A stretch of 64,000 nt of DNA from JAAYVZ01 sp035384965 (GTDB lineage Bacteria; Acidobacteriota; Thermoanaerobaculia; Thermoanaerobaculales; Thermoanaerobaculaceae), in NCBI GenBank assembly GCA_035384965.1, contig DAOOJE010000005.1, forward strand, positions 1 through 64,000. Reading direction: 5' to 3'. Numbering within the stretch: the first letter of the stretch is position 1; each line of letters starts with the position of its first letter. The position numbers and the translations under genes were made by a program. The notes below the pieces were generated by a model. The model saw only the letters and a program-made list of their open reading frames with translations, had not been told where the DNA came from and did not search any database. This document shows, one piece after another, positions 42,597 through 51,185 of this stretch.

Positions 42597-43759
42597 ACAG
42601 CAAGACCGTGACGATTCGACTGGTCACCCCCGCCTTTCTTGGAGGTGCGGACCAGAGCAGCGAATGGCGCACGCCACCGTTCAAGGCGCTCCTGCGCCAG
42701 TGGTGGCGCGTCGCCTATGCTCGCCAGGTCAACTACGACGAGAATGAGCTGCGCGAGGCCGAGGGCGTACTTTGGGGCCACGCCTGGCTCACCCGCCCTC
42801 AAAGCGGCCAGAAGCGAAGCTGGGCCCTTCGATCGCGGATCTCGGTGGCGTTGACCGCAATGCCGAACCCTTCGGATACCAGCGGCAAGGAGAAAGCGCT
42901 AAAAGCAGGCGATCCAGTGCTGCACCCTAAGGTCGACGCGAAGCCAGGAATGAAAGCTGGCCCCGGCGGGAAGGGCGCCATGATCGGCTCGCTCCTCTAC
43001 CTCGGGTACGGCCCCTTGGGCCCGAAGGGGCAAACGCATCCCCCGGCACTGGCCGCACACCCGCCACAGGAAGCGTGCTTGACGCTTTCGTGGAGAGACG
43101 GCACCGACGGCGATGGCGAATGGCTCGAAAAGGTCCTGAAGCTTGTTCACCTCTTCGGGTGTATCGGCGGGCGGTCGCGCAACGGCTTTGGCTCGATCGA
43201 ACTGATAGGTGACGACGGTAGAGCCCTGGTGGGCCTCGACGACGCAACCACCGTAGCGTCAGAGGTGAGCGCGGATTTGGAGCGATCGCTCAAGCTGGAC
43301 TGGCCTCACGCCATCGGAAAAGACCAGGACCGGCTTCTTCTTTGGAAGTCGAGGACGGAGCACGAGACGTGGGCCGCGGCCATGAAAGAACTCGCAGAAG
43401 TGAAGATCGCCTGGCTGACGTCTATGGGCTACAAACCCCTCCCGGGGGGTGACGCCGCGCCGCGCCATCTCGCAAACTACCCAGTGACTGGGAAGTTCCA
43501 CAACGTGAAGAAATGGGATGAACACAAGCCCCCTTTCCGGCTTGCGAACCAGCTCCGCTTCAAGGTGCACCGGGTGCAGGGACCGCAAGGCAAAGATAGG
43601 TTCGTTGCCATTGCGTTTCACCTGCCTCATTGTCTGCCGGACCCACTTCTGAAAACACTGACCAAGAAGGAGGAGCGGCAGTGGATACGGGAAAACGAGC
43701 GTGATATCTGGAGGAAAGTTCACGCTGTCTTGGATCAAAAGATGGCCCGGCTTGCGTGA
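42593..43759 (+). CDS. cmr1: Cmr1 (Cas7-type subunit of type III-B)
   Basis: The 388-residue RAMP protein caps the 3' side of the crRNA. It begins TVTIRLVTPAFLGGADQSSE and has RTPPFKALLRQWWRVAY, the diagnostic Cmr1 motif, then KGAMIGSLLYLGYGPLG and GCIGGRSRNGFGSIEL (glycine-rich loop). The start is GTG at 42593, overlapping the cmr6 stop (GTGA). It is the last gene of the cmr operon; a repeat copy follows. Confidence 0.92.
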   Translation: MNSKTVTIRLVTPAFLGGADQSSEWRTPPFKALLRQWWRVAYARQVNYDENELREAEGVLWGHAWLTRPQSGQKRSWALRSRISVALTAMPNPSDTSGKEKALKAGDPVLHPKVDAKPGMKAGPGGKGAMIGSLLYLGYGPLGPKGQTHPPALAAHPPQEACLTLSWRDGTDGDGEWLEKVLKLVHLFGCIGGRSRNGFGSIELIGDDGRALVGLDDATTVASEVSADLERSLKLDWPHAIGKDQDRLLLWKSRTEHETWAAAMKELAEVKIAWLTSMGYKPLPGGDAAPRHLANYPVTGKFHNVKKWDEHKPPFRLANQLRFKVHRVQGPQGKDRFVAIAFHLPHCLPDPLLKTLTKKEERQWIRENERDIWRKVHAVLDQKMARLA

Positions 43760-43815
43760 ACTGCATTACCGGCACGACAGTGAAACGACGACGGTCGGCG
43801 GCCAGAGCGGATGCG

Positions 43816-43930
43816 GGCCGGGCGGGGACCGCGGGGCTGCAGCCCCGCAGGATGGGAGGGGGGAAAGACCAGAGCGGGCCTGGAGGCCCGCGCACCCAGG
43901 CAGCCCCGCAGGGTTGGGTGGGGGGAAGGC
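43816..43930. repeat. Dispersed intergenic repeat, tandem dimer copy A (left of hicBA)
   Basis: About 105 bases starting GGCGGGGACC with two monomers, each containing GCAGCCCCGCAGG then a TGGG-GGGGG run and AAAGA, and a GCGGGCC-TGGA-GGCCCGC dyad. It is nearly identical to copy B on the other side of hicBA, with about five differences. The 277 bases between cmr1 and hicB hold nothing else that I can support. Confidence 0.8.
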
Positions 43931-44036
43931 TGGAGTGGGCCTGTGGGGTAGTGGTCCGACAGGTTTGTGGTCGGCCGTACGAGGGAGGCGGGGGATCTAG
44001 AATGGGGGAGGCGTGGGGTGAGCAAGGAGGCGGGCC

Positions 44037-44243
44037 ATGCGGGAGATCATCTTCGTTGTCGAGGAAGCGCCGGAGGGAGGCTTCACGGCGCAGGCGCTGG
44101 GCCATTCGGTCTTCACCGAGGCCGATTCGATCGCCGAGCTGCACGCCATGGTCCGCGACGCGGTGGCCTGTCACTTCGATGAGGCCTCGATGCCCAAATT
44201 GGTCCGCTTGCACTTCGTACGAGACGAGGTCATCAACCTGTGA
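44037..44243 (+). CDS. hicB: HicB-family antitoxin
   Basis: The 68-residue protein has the HicB partial RNase-H-like fold: EIIFVVEEAPEGGFTAQALGH, then FTEADSIAELHAMVRDAV. It lacks a separate C-terminal DNA-binding domain, as many short HicB proteins do. It would bind and block HicA. GCAAGGAGGCGGGCC gives a ribosome site. The stop overlaps the hicA GTG start (GTGA). Confidence 0.85.
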   Translation: MREIIFVVEEAPEGGFTAQALGHSVFTEADSIAELHAMVRDAVACHFDEASMPKLVRLHFVRDEVINL

Positions 44244-44482
44244 GGCTGCCGCGCGATCTCTCGGGAGAGGAGCTGGCGCGGCTGCTGGGTCGTCTGGGGT
44301 ATGCGGCCACGCGTCAGACGGGCAGTCACGTCAGGTTGACCACCGAGCAGGGCGGACAACACCACATCACAATCCCACTTGCCTCGGCCCTCCGGGTCGG
44401 GACGCTCGCCGCGATTGTGTCGGACGTGGCCCGGCACGCCGGGCTCTCACGAGACGAGGTGCTCGCCCGCCTGCTGGACTGA
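44240..44482 (+). CDS. hicA: HicA-family mRNA interferase toxin
   Basis: The 80-residue protein has the double-stranded RNA-binding-like fold of HicA: LSGEELARLLGRLGYAATRQ followed by TGSHVRLTTEQGGQHHITIPL, in which the histidine of GSHVR is the catalytic residue. The end RHAGLSRDEVLARL is typical. Antitoxin-first order is common in this family. The pair sits inside the type III locus, between cmr1 and cad1, bracketed by direct repeats; a role in defence is possible but not shown. Confidence 0.87.
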   Translation: MRLPRDLSGEELARLLGRLGYAATRQTGSHVRLTTEQGGQHHITIPLASALRVGTLAAIVSDVARHAGLSRDEVLARLLD

Positions 44483-44504
44483 AGCAGGTAATGGCTCTTG
44501 GATG

Positions 44505-44625
44505 GGGCGGGCGGGGGGGACCGCGGGGCTGCAGCCCGGCAGGATGGGAGGGGGGAAAGACCGGAGCGGGCCTGGAGGCCCGCGCACCCAGGCAGCCCCG
44601 CAGGGTGGGTGGGGGCAAAGAGGGA
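44505..44625. repeat. Dispersed intergenic repeat, tandem dimer copy B (right of hicBA)
   Basis: Near-identical direct copy of the repeat at 43816-43930. The CTGCAGCCCGGCAGGATGGG unit is followed by AAAGACCGGAGCGGGCC and a second unit CAGCCCCGCAGGGTGGG. The 180 bases that follow up to cad1 hold only GTGACGGTGACCGTGGCCG-type low-complexity sequence. Confidence 0.8.
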
Positions 44626-44805
44626 GCGGACCTCTGCAGGGCGCGCGGCTTGGCGGTGACCGTGACGGTGACCGTGGCCGAGTCCGGGTCTGTGGCCGTG
44701 TCGGTGTCGAGGTGGGCCCCCCTCCCACCCGTGCGGGTCTGTTCAGGGCCCGCGGTCCAGGGGTGGGGCTGGGGGTGTCGGTGATTCCGTGAAAGGGGGC
44801 CGGTT

Positions 44806-46632
44806 TTGGGGAGCCGTACGCTGCTTTGCTCCGTTGGTACCTCCTGGGCGGTGGTGCCGGAGGCGATGCAGCTTCTGGGGCCAGATGGTTTTCAGGCGGT
44901 GCACGTCTTGACGACGTCGAGCCCGAGGCTGGATGAAGGACTTGCAAGGCTTCAGGAGTATGCCCGCCGCCACCCCGTCCGCGACTTTTCGATTAGCCGC
45001 GTCGCCGGGTTCACTGAGCTTGTGAACGAGCGCGACCACGCGCGCTTCGAAGAGGTGCTCTACCGCTGGATCGTGCACATGGCGCCCGATCCGTCCCTCC
45101 GTTACGTCTGCCTGGCTGGCGGGTACAAGACGATGTCTGCAGCGATGCAGAAGGCGGCGGCTGTCCTCGGCGCCGCCGAGGTCTTCCACGTCCTCTGCGA
45201 GCCTCGCTTCGGCGAAGGACGCAACAGGGAACCGTCCTCTCTCGACGAGGTCGAGCAGGCGATTGCGGAAGGTGCGGTGCGCTTCGTGCGCCTCGGCCCG
45301 GAATCCGGCTGGCCGCAGCTCGCCGATGTCCGGCCGGACAGCTTTCCGCTGCGTGTCGACGGGGAGGGGCCGGTGCGCGCCGTCACCGCACCGGATGCCC
45401 GGCTGCGCGAGCGCGTGCGGGACATCGTCGAGCGCAGCCGCCGCATCGCCGGCGCCTGGGACGAGCTGTCGAGCCTGCCGTTCGCCTCGCTCGCGACGTG
45501 GTCGCGGGCCGACCTTGACTGGCTTGACGCGCCGCTCGACCCAGCGACTGACGCTGCGTGGGTGCGCTCACTGCCAAAGGTGGAGTTGCACTGTCACCTC
45601 GGCGGGTTCGCCACCCACGGTGAACTCCTGGAACGGGTGCGGGCCGCGGCGGACGACTCTCGGCGGCTGCCACCGCTGGCCCCGCCCGAGCAGCCCGCGG
45701 GCTGGCCGCGGCCGGAGCGGCCCGTCACGCTCGATGCCTATATGCACCTCGGCGACGCTACGGGTTCGGTGTTGCTGCGCGACCCCGGATGCCTCGACAT
45801 GCAGTGCCGGCTCCTCTATCAGGCGCTCGTGGACGACCACGTTGTCTACGCCGAGATTCGTTGCTCTCCCGCCAACTACCAGGATCCCGACCGGGGGCGC
45901 TCCTCGTGGGACGTGCTGTCCGACATCCGCGCCGCCTTCCAGCGGGCCATGGACGAGACACCTGCCGAACGCCGTTGTGACGTCAACCTCCTGCTCATCG
46001 CCACCCGCCAGGAAAGCCGCGACCGCTCCCCGATCGCCCGCCATCTCGCGCTCGCCATCACCGCCGCGGAGCACTGGCGGGAAGGGTGCCGGGTGGTCGG
46101 CGTGGACCTCGCCGGCTACGAGCACCGCGACACGCGCGCTGCCATCTTCGCCACCGACTTCGAGGCCGCACACCGAGTCGGCCTGGCGGTCACCGTGCAT
46201 GCGGGCGAAAACGACGACGTGGAGGGGATCTGGCAGGCGGTGTTCAAGCTCTCCGCCCGCCGCCTCGGCCACGCGCTGCACCTGCGTCAGGCGCCGGACC
46301 TGCTGCGGGCCGTGGCCGAGCGCGGCATCGGGGTGGAGATGTGTCCCTTCGCCAACCTACAGATCAAAGGGTATGCCCTGGGCGGAGAAGGGGAGACCTA
46401 CCCTCTCGCCGACTACCTCGCCGCCGGGGTCCTCGCAACCGTCAACTCGGACAACCTCGGGATCTCCGCCGCGACGTTGAGCGACAACCTCCTGCTCGCC
46501 GCCGAACTTTGCCCGGGGCTGCGGCGCGTCGACGTGCTGCGCCTCCAGGCCAACGCAGCCCGTGTCGCCTTCCTGTCGCCTGCCGAGCAGATGAGGCTTC
46601 GAGCGCGCCTCGGCGCCATCGATTCGCCATGA
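44806..46632 (+). CDS. cad1: CARF-adenosine deaminase fusion, Cad1-like type III effector
   Basis: The 608-residue protein joins an N-terminal CARF domain (about 1-200) to an adenosine deaminase-fold domain (about 255-605). The CARF loops are LCSVGTSWAVVPEAM (7-21) and CLAGGYKTMSAAMQ (about 102-115). The deaminase keeps the metal and catalytic motifs: HCH (262-264), HAGE (465-468, catalytic Glu468), His489 in LGHALHL, and Asp549 in NSDN. Cad1 proteins are switched on by cyclic oligoadenylate and deaminate ATP/adenosine nucleotides to inosine forms, stopping cell growth and phage. The second Asp of the usual deaminase DD pair is Asn550. The start appears to be TTG at 44806 with GAAAGGGGG upstream; no ATG or GTG fits the frame. 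The name follows the published domain architecture; activity is inferred. Confidence 0.88.
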   Translation: MGSRTLLCSVGTSWAVVPEAMQLLGPDGFQAVHVLTTSSPRLDEGLARLQEYARRHPVRDFSISRVAGFTELVNERDHARFEEVLYRWIVHMAPDPSLRYVCLAGGYKTMSAAMQKAAAVLGAAEVFHVLCEPRFGEGRNREPSSLDEVEQAIAEGAVRFVRLGPESGWPQLADVRPDSFPLRVDGEGPVRAVTAPDARLRERVRDIVERSRRIAGAWDELSSLPFASLATWSRADLDWLDAPLDPATDAAWVRSLPKVELHCHLGGFATHGELLERVRAAADDSRRLPPLAPPEQPAGWPRPERPVTLDAYMHLGDATGSVLLRDPGCLDMQCRLLYQALVDDHVVYAEIRCSPANYQDPDRGRSSWDVLSDIRAAFQRAMDETPAERRCDVNLLLIATRQESRDRSPIARHLALAITAAEHWREGCRVVGVDLAGYEHRDTRAAIFATDFEAAHRVGLAVTVHAGENDDVEGIWQAVFKLSARRLGHALHLRQAPDLLRAVAERGIGVEMCPFANLQIKGYALGGEGETYPLADYLAAGVLATVNSDNLGISAATLSDNLLLAAELCPGLRRVDVLRLQANAARVAFLSPAEQMRLRARLGAIDSP

Positions 46633-46661
46633 GGGATTTTGGCCGCGGTGGGTCCGAGATA

Positions 46662-46765
46662 CGAACGAGCGGGCGGGGGCGACCGCAAAGCGGCAGCCCT
46701 GGAGCGGATGAGGCAGAGAAAATGCGGGTCTACGGGCCCGCGGTCCGAAACCGGTCCATGGTCCG
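46662..46765. repeat. Dispersed intergenic repeat, diverged copy E
   Basis: Between cad1 and the Csx gene: GCGGGCGGGGGCGACCGC then GGCAGCCCTGGAGCGGATG, GGCAGAGAAAATGCGGG and CTACGGGCCCGCGG. It keeps the order of elements of copies A and B with more changes. GGGAGGAC at about 46788 then serves as ribosome site for the next gene. Confidence 0.55.
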
Positions 46766-46802
46766 AGACGGGCCATGGACCCAAGGTCTGGGAGGACGAA
46801 AA

Positions 46803-48209
46803 ATGCCAGAGAGAGAACACGTCCTGCTCATCAACCTCGGGCGCGGCAACCCCCAGACTCCGATGGGCTACGCGGAGACGACCTACAGCTTTTCCGACGG
46901 CAGCGCCGTCACGACGAGCCTGGCCGGGCTCGCCCTGTGGCGGTGGCTCATCCGCCACGGCCAGGCACCTCGCAGCGTCGTGTTCGCGTGCACCGCCGTG
47001 GCCTGGCACGACAAGCAACGAGCCGTCCACGACGAGATCCGCAAGCTCGATCTCCCGGCAGAACGACTCGAGGACCCCATACCTCTTGAGATTCCGCGCT
47101 CGCCAGAGCAGGTGTGGGCGACGTTTCCGCCCATCGAGCAGTGGCTGACCCGGCAGGGCGCCACACCTGAAAACCCGCTCACGTTGCACATGGACCTGAC
47201 CCATGCCTACCGGGCCATCCCCATTGCCCATACGTGGATGGCTCTCTATCTCCAGCGCCGCGGCATGATCATCCCTGGCGTCTGGGGCTACGGTGCCTTC
47301 GAGCTCGGCGTCCCAGGCCCAACCCCGTTTCTCGACCTGTCCCACCTGCTGGACCTTGCCGAGTGGGCCACCGCCATCGACGATTTTCGTCGCCGCTTCG
47401 ACACCCACCGCCTGGGCCAGCTGCTGAGCCGTAATGAGCGCCAGGAGAGCGGGAAGAGGGCGCTGGATGGCACGCTCAGCCAGGAGGAGATCAACGTTCG
47501 TCGTCACCTCCGCAAGCTCTTCGAAGCGGCGAGGGCGGCGGGCGAGACCTTTGCCGTCGGCCTGCCCATCGAGACCGGCCTCGAAATCGCGGCTCACCTC
47601 GCCGACACGACGGGAGAACAGGTCGAGCACAGCGCCGGGCAGTGGCGGCCGGCGTTGGCGCCTGTGCTCCGCTCGTTGTTCGACGAGCTGCACCCGCTGG
47701 CCGTGGATCTCCCCGCGAAAATGAAGGGCAAGACCAGGAAGGAGGAGTTTGCGCTCACCGGCGGCGAGATCGATCGCCAGCTCCGGCTCGTGAAGGTCTG
47801 GCTCGAGGTGGGTGCGGTGGGCGATGCCCTCCAGGCGCTGCGGGAGTTGGTCGTCAACCGGGTGCTCTTGGCGCTCGACACCGGAACCGGCAAGGGAGGA
47901 TGGCTCTCGGAAAGGACCCGCCAGGACGCGGAGGAGCTCCTCAAAGGCGTTCGTCCCCCTCGGAAAGGCGATCCCCCCGCTCCGGCCCGGGACGCGCGGA
48001 ACCTGGCCGTCATCGGCGACCTCTGGGATCAGATTTGCAACACGCGCAACGATTTCGCGCATGTCGGAATGAGCCAGGGGGTGGTCCTCCCTGCCAGCCG
48101 GCGGCAACAGGCAGCGAAACTGGTCGAGGAGTTCTCCCGCCTCGTGTGGGCTGACGAAGCGACGGCCGACTGGGCGTTGCCCGGGGTGACGCCTAAGCGC
48201 AGCACCTGA
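46803..48209 (+). CDS. Csx1/TM1812-family CARF-HEPN ribonuclease effector
   Basis: The 468-residue protein fits the DxTHG (TM1812/Csx2) class of CARF effectors. HVLLINLGRGN at the start and MDLTHAYR (Asp131, Thr133, His134) form the CARF ligand site. The C-terminal half is helical and ends with the HEPN motif RNDFAH (R415, H420), giving the RxxxxH ribonuclease site. It should degrade RNA when bound by cyclic oligoadenylate. The ATG at 46803 follows GGGAGGAC. It lies directly after cad1 and before the primase-polymerase, so it is part of the same defence locus. Confidence 0.9.
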   Translation: MPEREHVLLINLGRGNPQTPMGYAETTYSFSDGSAVTTSLAGLALWRWLIRHGQAPRSVVFACTAVAWHDKQRAVHDEIRKLDLPAERLEDPIPLEIPRSPEQVWATFPPIEQWLTRQGATPENPLTLHMDLTHAYRAIPIAHTWMALYLQRRGMIIPGVWGYGAFELGVPGPTPFLDLSHLLDLAEWATAIDDFRRRFDTHRLGQLLSRNERQESGKRALDGTLSQEEINVRRHLRKLFEAARAAGETFAVGLPIETGLEIAAHLADTTGEQVEHSAGQWRPALAPVLRSLFDELHPLAVDLPAKMKGKTRKEEFALTGGEIDRQLRLVKVWLEVGAVGDALQALRELVVNRVLLALDTGTGKGGWLSERTRQDAEELLKGVRPPRKGDPPAPARDARNLAVIGDLWDQICNTRNDFAHVGMSQGVVLPASRRQQAAKLVEEFSRLVWADEATADWALPGVTPKRST

Positions 48210-48238
48210 CGAGGATCTCGACCATTGCGGGGGGCACC

Positions 48239-50110
48239 GTGAGCGAGAACCTGGCACGTGTCTCGACACTTCACGCCTCTGGAGCGCTCGACCAGGCGCG
48301 CGATGCGTTGCGGGAGATCACGGCCGGGCGGCTCCAAGAGCAAGGCGAGCACCGCGAGTGGGGTCTGCTCGCCGAGCGCCTGGGGCTCGTCGGCATCGCT
48401 GAGCGCGAGCTCAACCTCGCCCTGCGTGACGATCCCAAAGACCGGCTCGCCCTCGAGCACCTCGTCGAGCTGGCGCTCGAGCGCGGCGCCTTCGAGCGGG
48501 CGGCCAACCTGCTCGAGCGCGTCCTGGACCTTGACCCGCTTGACCTGGCCTCCACCGTCAGGCTCCTCGATCTCTACGACAGTATGGGTGCCACGCCGCG
48601 GGCGGCGGCCCTCAGGCAGCGGGCAATCGCGGCCGGGCTTCAACTGCCGCGGCCGGTGTCAGCCGAGCCGGAAGTGGCGCCAACCGACGCCGACCCGGCG
48701 CTGCCGACCGATGCCGACCTGGTGCGCTTCTTGGCCGTGTTTGGGGGCCGAGAAGACGTCTACGCCCGCCAGTGGTACTCCCCGCAGAGAGGCGAGGGCG
48801 GTTACGCTCCGGTCCGGGAACCCCTCACCCCGCGCCAGCTTCGCCAGCACTTTCTCGGTGACGTGACCCTCGGGGTGTACCCGATCCGGCTCGACGGCAC
48901 GTGCGTGTTCTGCGCTCTCGACGTCGACCTTACCCGGGCGGCCCTCGAAGAAGCACAGCGCCAACACGAACTCGCCCGCGTCGTGCGGGAAGAACTGCGG
49001 ACCGCCACCGTCGAGATTGCCTCGCGCCTGCAGGCTGCCGGCCTCCCTCACCTCATCGAAGACTCCGGGTACAAGGGCCGGCATTTCTGGATGTTTCTGG
49101 CGGCACCCGAACCGGCGGCCACCCTCGTTGCCCTGGGGCGTGCGGTCATGGCCATGATTGCAACGGCCATCGGTCCGCATCTCGCGCTGGAATGGTTCCC
49201 GAAGGCGAGTCGGCCGGGGACTCGAGGACTTGGAAACCTCATCAAGCTTCCGCTGGGCGTGCATCGTCGGACCGGCCGCCGCAGTGTGCTGCTCGATGCG
49301 CAGGGCAACGTTGTCGTGAGGCCTTGGGAGACCTTGCGCAATCAACCTCGGCTTGCTCGCGACGTCATCCTGCGCGCCATCGATACCGTCCGGCAAACCA
49401 GCCAGCCGGTCGAGGAGGCATCGCTACCGGCAGAAGAGAGTCAGGTCCCGGAGGCGGCAACCCCCCCATCGGTGACGGTGCCGGCGCGGCCAGAATGGAC
49501 CGCGGCCGACTTCGAGGCTTCGGCCGTTTTCCGGCGCTTGCTGGCGCGATGCGAGGTGCTCGCTGCGCTACGGCGCAAGGCGGAAGAAGAGCGGCGGCTG
49601 ACCCACGAAGAGACCATCGTCTTGACACACACCTTGGGCCATCTCCCGGGTGGCGTTGCGGCGCTCAATTACCTCCTGGGGCTCTGTCTGAACGTGCCCC
49701 GATCCGCGTTCTTGGTCTCGCCCTTGCGCGGCAACCCCGTTTCCTGCCCGAAAATCCGGGCTCGCATCCCGCACGTGACGTCCCGCTGTCGCTGCGCGTG
49801 CACCTTTCCCGAGAGTCCCGAGCACTACCCCACGCCCTTGCTCCACGTTCAAGGCCTCGACCCGGAGGAGCTGACGCCCCCCAAATCCCGGCCCGTTCCC
49901 GAAGACGAGGTACGGCGAATGCTGTTGCTGCAGCATCGTCTTCGCGAGCTCGATCGGGAGCTTGCAGCCGTGCGCTCGGCGCTGGTTGCCGCGATGCGCG
50001 AGCGGCCCGAGCGGCGGTGGGAACTCGCGGAAGGAACCCTTGACCTCGTCGAGACCGATGGTGTGGCCGAACTCCGCTGGACACCCCGAGGAGAGGGCTC
50101 TGGTGAGTAA
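48239..50110 (+). CDS. CRISPR-associated primase-polymerase (CAPP, type A-like)
   Basis: The 623-residue protein has a TPR-like helical N-terminus (about 1-140, with HLVELALERGAFERAANLLER). An archaeo-eukaryotic primase domain follows: VFCALDVDLTR (D228, D230 metal ligands) and SGYKGRHFWMFLAAPEP (His282). LGNLIKLPLGVHRRTGR is the nucleotide-binding segment. The C-terminal PriCT-like part carries C503 and the cluster C517, C519, C521. Such proteins (CAPP) are linked to type III adaptation and can prime and extend DNA. The start is GTG at 48239. It overlaps the second cas1 by eight bases, so both are coupled and likely work together in spacer capture or repair of integration gaps. Confidence 0.87.
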   Translation: MSENLARVSTLHASGALDQARDALREITAGRLQEQGEHREWGLLAERLGLVGIAERELNLALRDDPKDRLALEHLVELALERGAFERAANLLERVLDLDPLDLASTVRLLDLYDSMGATPRAAALRQRAIAAGLQLPRPVSAEPEVAPTDADPALPTDADLVRFLAVFGGREDVYARQWYSPQRGEGGYAPVREPLTPRQLRQHFLGDVTLGVYPIRLDGTCVFCALDVDLTRAALEEAQRQHELARVVREELRTATVEIASRLQAAGLPHLIEDSGYKGRHFWMFLAAPEPAATLVALGRAVMAMIATAIGPHLALEWFPKASRPGTRGLGNLIKLPLGVHRRTGRRSVLLDAQGNVVVRPWETLRNQPRLARDVILRAIDTVRQTSQPVEEASLPAEESQVPEAATPPSVTVPARPEWTAADFEASAVFRRLLARCEVLAALRRKAEEERRLTHEETIVLTHTLGHLPGGVAALNYLLGLCLNVPRSAFLVSPLRGNPVSCPKIRARIPHVTSRCRCACTFPESPEHYPTPLLHVQGLDPEELTPPKSRPVPEDEVRRMLLLQHRLRELDRELAAVRSALVAAMRERPERRWELAEGTLDLVETDGVAELRWTPRGEGSGE

Positions 50111-51152
50111 GACCGTTGCCATCACCGAGGTGGGTTGCTCGCTGCACGCCGAGGCTGAGCGGCTTGTGCTTCGCCACGGCGGGCACATCGTGCAGACCTT
50201 TCTACTCACCGAAGTCGACCAAGTCCTGCTCTTCGGGCCGGTCGAGGTCACGCATCACGCGATCATGGCGCTGCTGCGTGCCGGTGCCGACCTCGTGTTT
50301 CTGACGAGTGGCGGGTCATACCGGGGCCGACTGATTGGGCGGGCGTCGCGCCAGGTCGAGCTACGTGTCGCCCAGTACGACCGGCTGCGCAACCCCGATC
50401 TTGCCTTCGCGATTGCACGTGCCATCGTCACCGGCAAGATCAGGAACCAGCGCCACCAGTTGCTGCGTGCCCAGTCGTCCCTGGGCGACGACACCATTGC
50501 GCAGGCGCTTGCGCGGTTGCGCTTCCTGGCGATCGACGCACAGAGCGCGCGCGATCGCGAAGAGCTGCTGGGTATCGAAGGGGCGGCGGCAGCGGCGTAC
50601 TTCCCGGCTTTCGGGCGAGCGATCAAGAACCCCTTGTTCAGCTTTTCGCGCCGCACCCGGCGGCCACCGCGTGATCCGGTCAATGCCTGCCTTTCTTTCG
50701 GGTACACCTTGCTCGGCACCATGGCCGAGGGCGAGGCCGCAGCCGCTGGCCTCGACCCCATGCTTGGGGCCTTCCATCAGCCCGAGTACGGGCGGCCGTC
50801 CCTGGCGCTCGACCTCATCGAGGAGCTGCGGTCGGTGATCGTCGACGCCGTCACGCTTCGCCTTATCAATCGCCGGCAGCTGGTGCCCGACGACTTTGCT
50901 TCGCCGGCGGAGGCGTTGGGGCGAGATCAGCTTGCTGAGGACGCGGTGACTCCGGAAGAAGGTGTGTACCTGGCGCTGAAGGGGCGGAAGATTTTCCTTT
51001 CCGAGCTGCTGAAGCGGTTGCGGGAGGAGGTGTACTACCCGCCGCTGAACGCCACCCTGACCTGGCGGGAGATTTTGCGCCAGCAGACCTATCACCTTGC
51101 GAGAGTGATCCGCGGGCAGCAGGAGAGGTATGTGCCGTTCGAACCGCGATGA
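50103..51152 (+). CDS. cas1: Cas1 integrase of the type III-B adaptation module
   Basis: The 349-residue protein has the Cas1 residues E159 (LLGIEGAAAAAYF), H225 (LGAFHQPEYGRP) and D237/E240 (LALDLIEELR). It starts with GTG at 50103 inside the end of the CAPP gene. The sequence differs clearly from the type I-C Cas1 at 19.2 kb; LFSFSRRTRRPPRDPVNACLSFGY and LSELLKRLREEVYYP are more like Cas1 of type III loci that carry reverse transcriptases or primase-polymerases. No reverse transcriptase domain is present. Confidence 0.95.
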   Translation: MSKTVAITEVGCSLHAEAERLVLRHGGHIVQTFLLTEVDQVLLFGPVEVTHHAIMALLRAGADLVFLTSGGSYRGRLIGRASRQVELRVAQYDRLRNPDLAFAIARAIVTGKIRNQRHQLLRAQSSLGDDTIAQALARLRFLAIDAQSARDREELLGIEGAAAAAYFPAFGRAIKNPLFSFSRRTRRPPRDPVNACLSFGYTLLGTMAEGEAAAAGLDPMLGAFHQPEYGRPSLALDLIEELRSVIVDAVTLRLINRRQLVPDDFASPAEALGRDQLAEDAVTPEEGVYLALKGRKIFLSELLKRLREEVYYPPLNATLTWREILRQQTYHLARVIRGQQERYVPFEPR

Positions 51153-51185
51153 AGCCAGCCGCGTTCGGCGGGATGGGGCGGTGTG

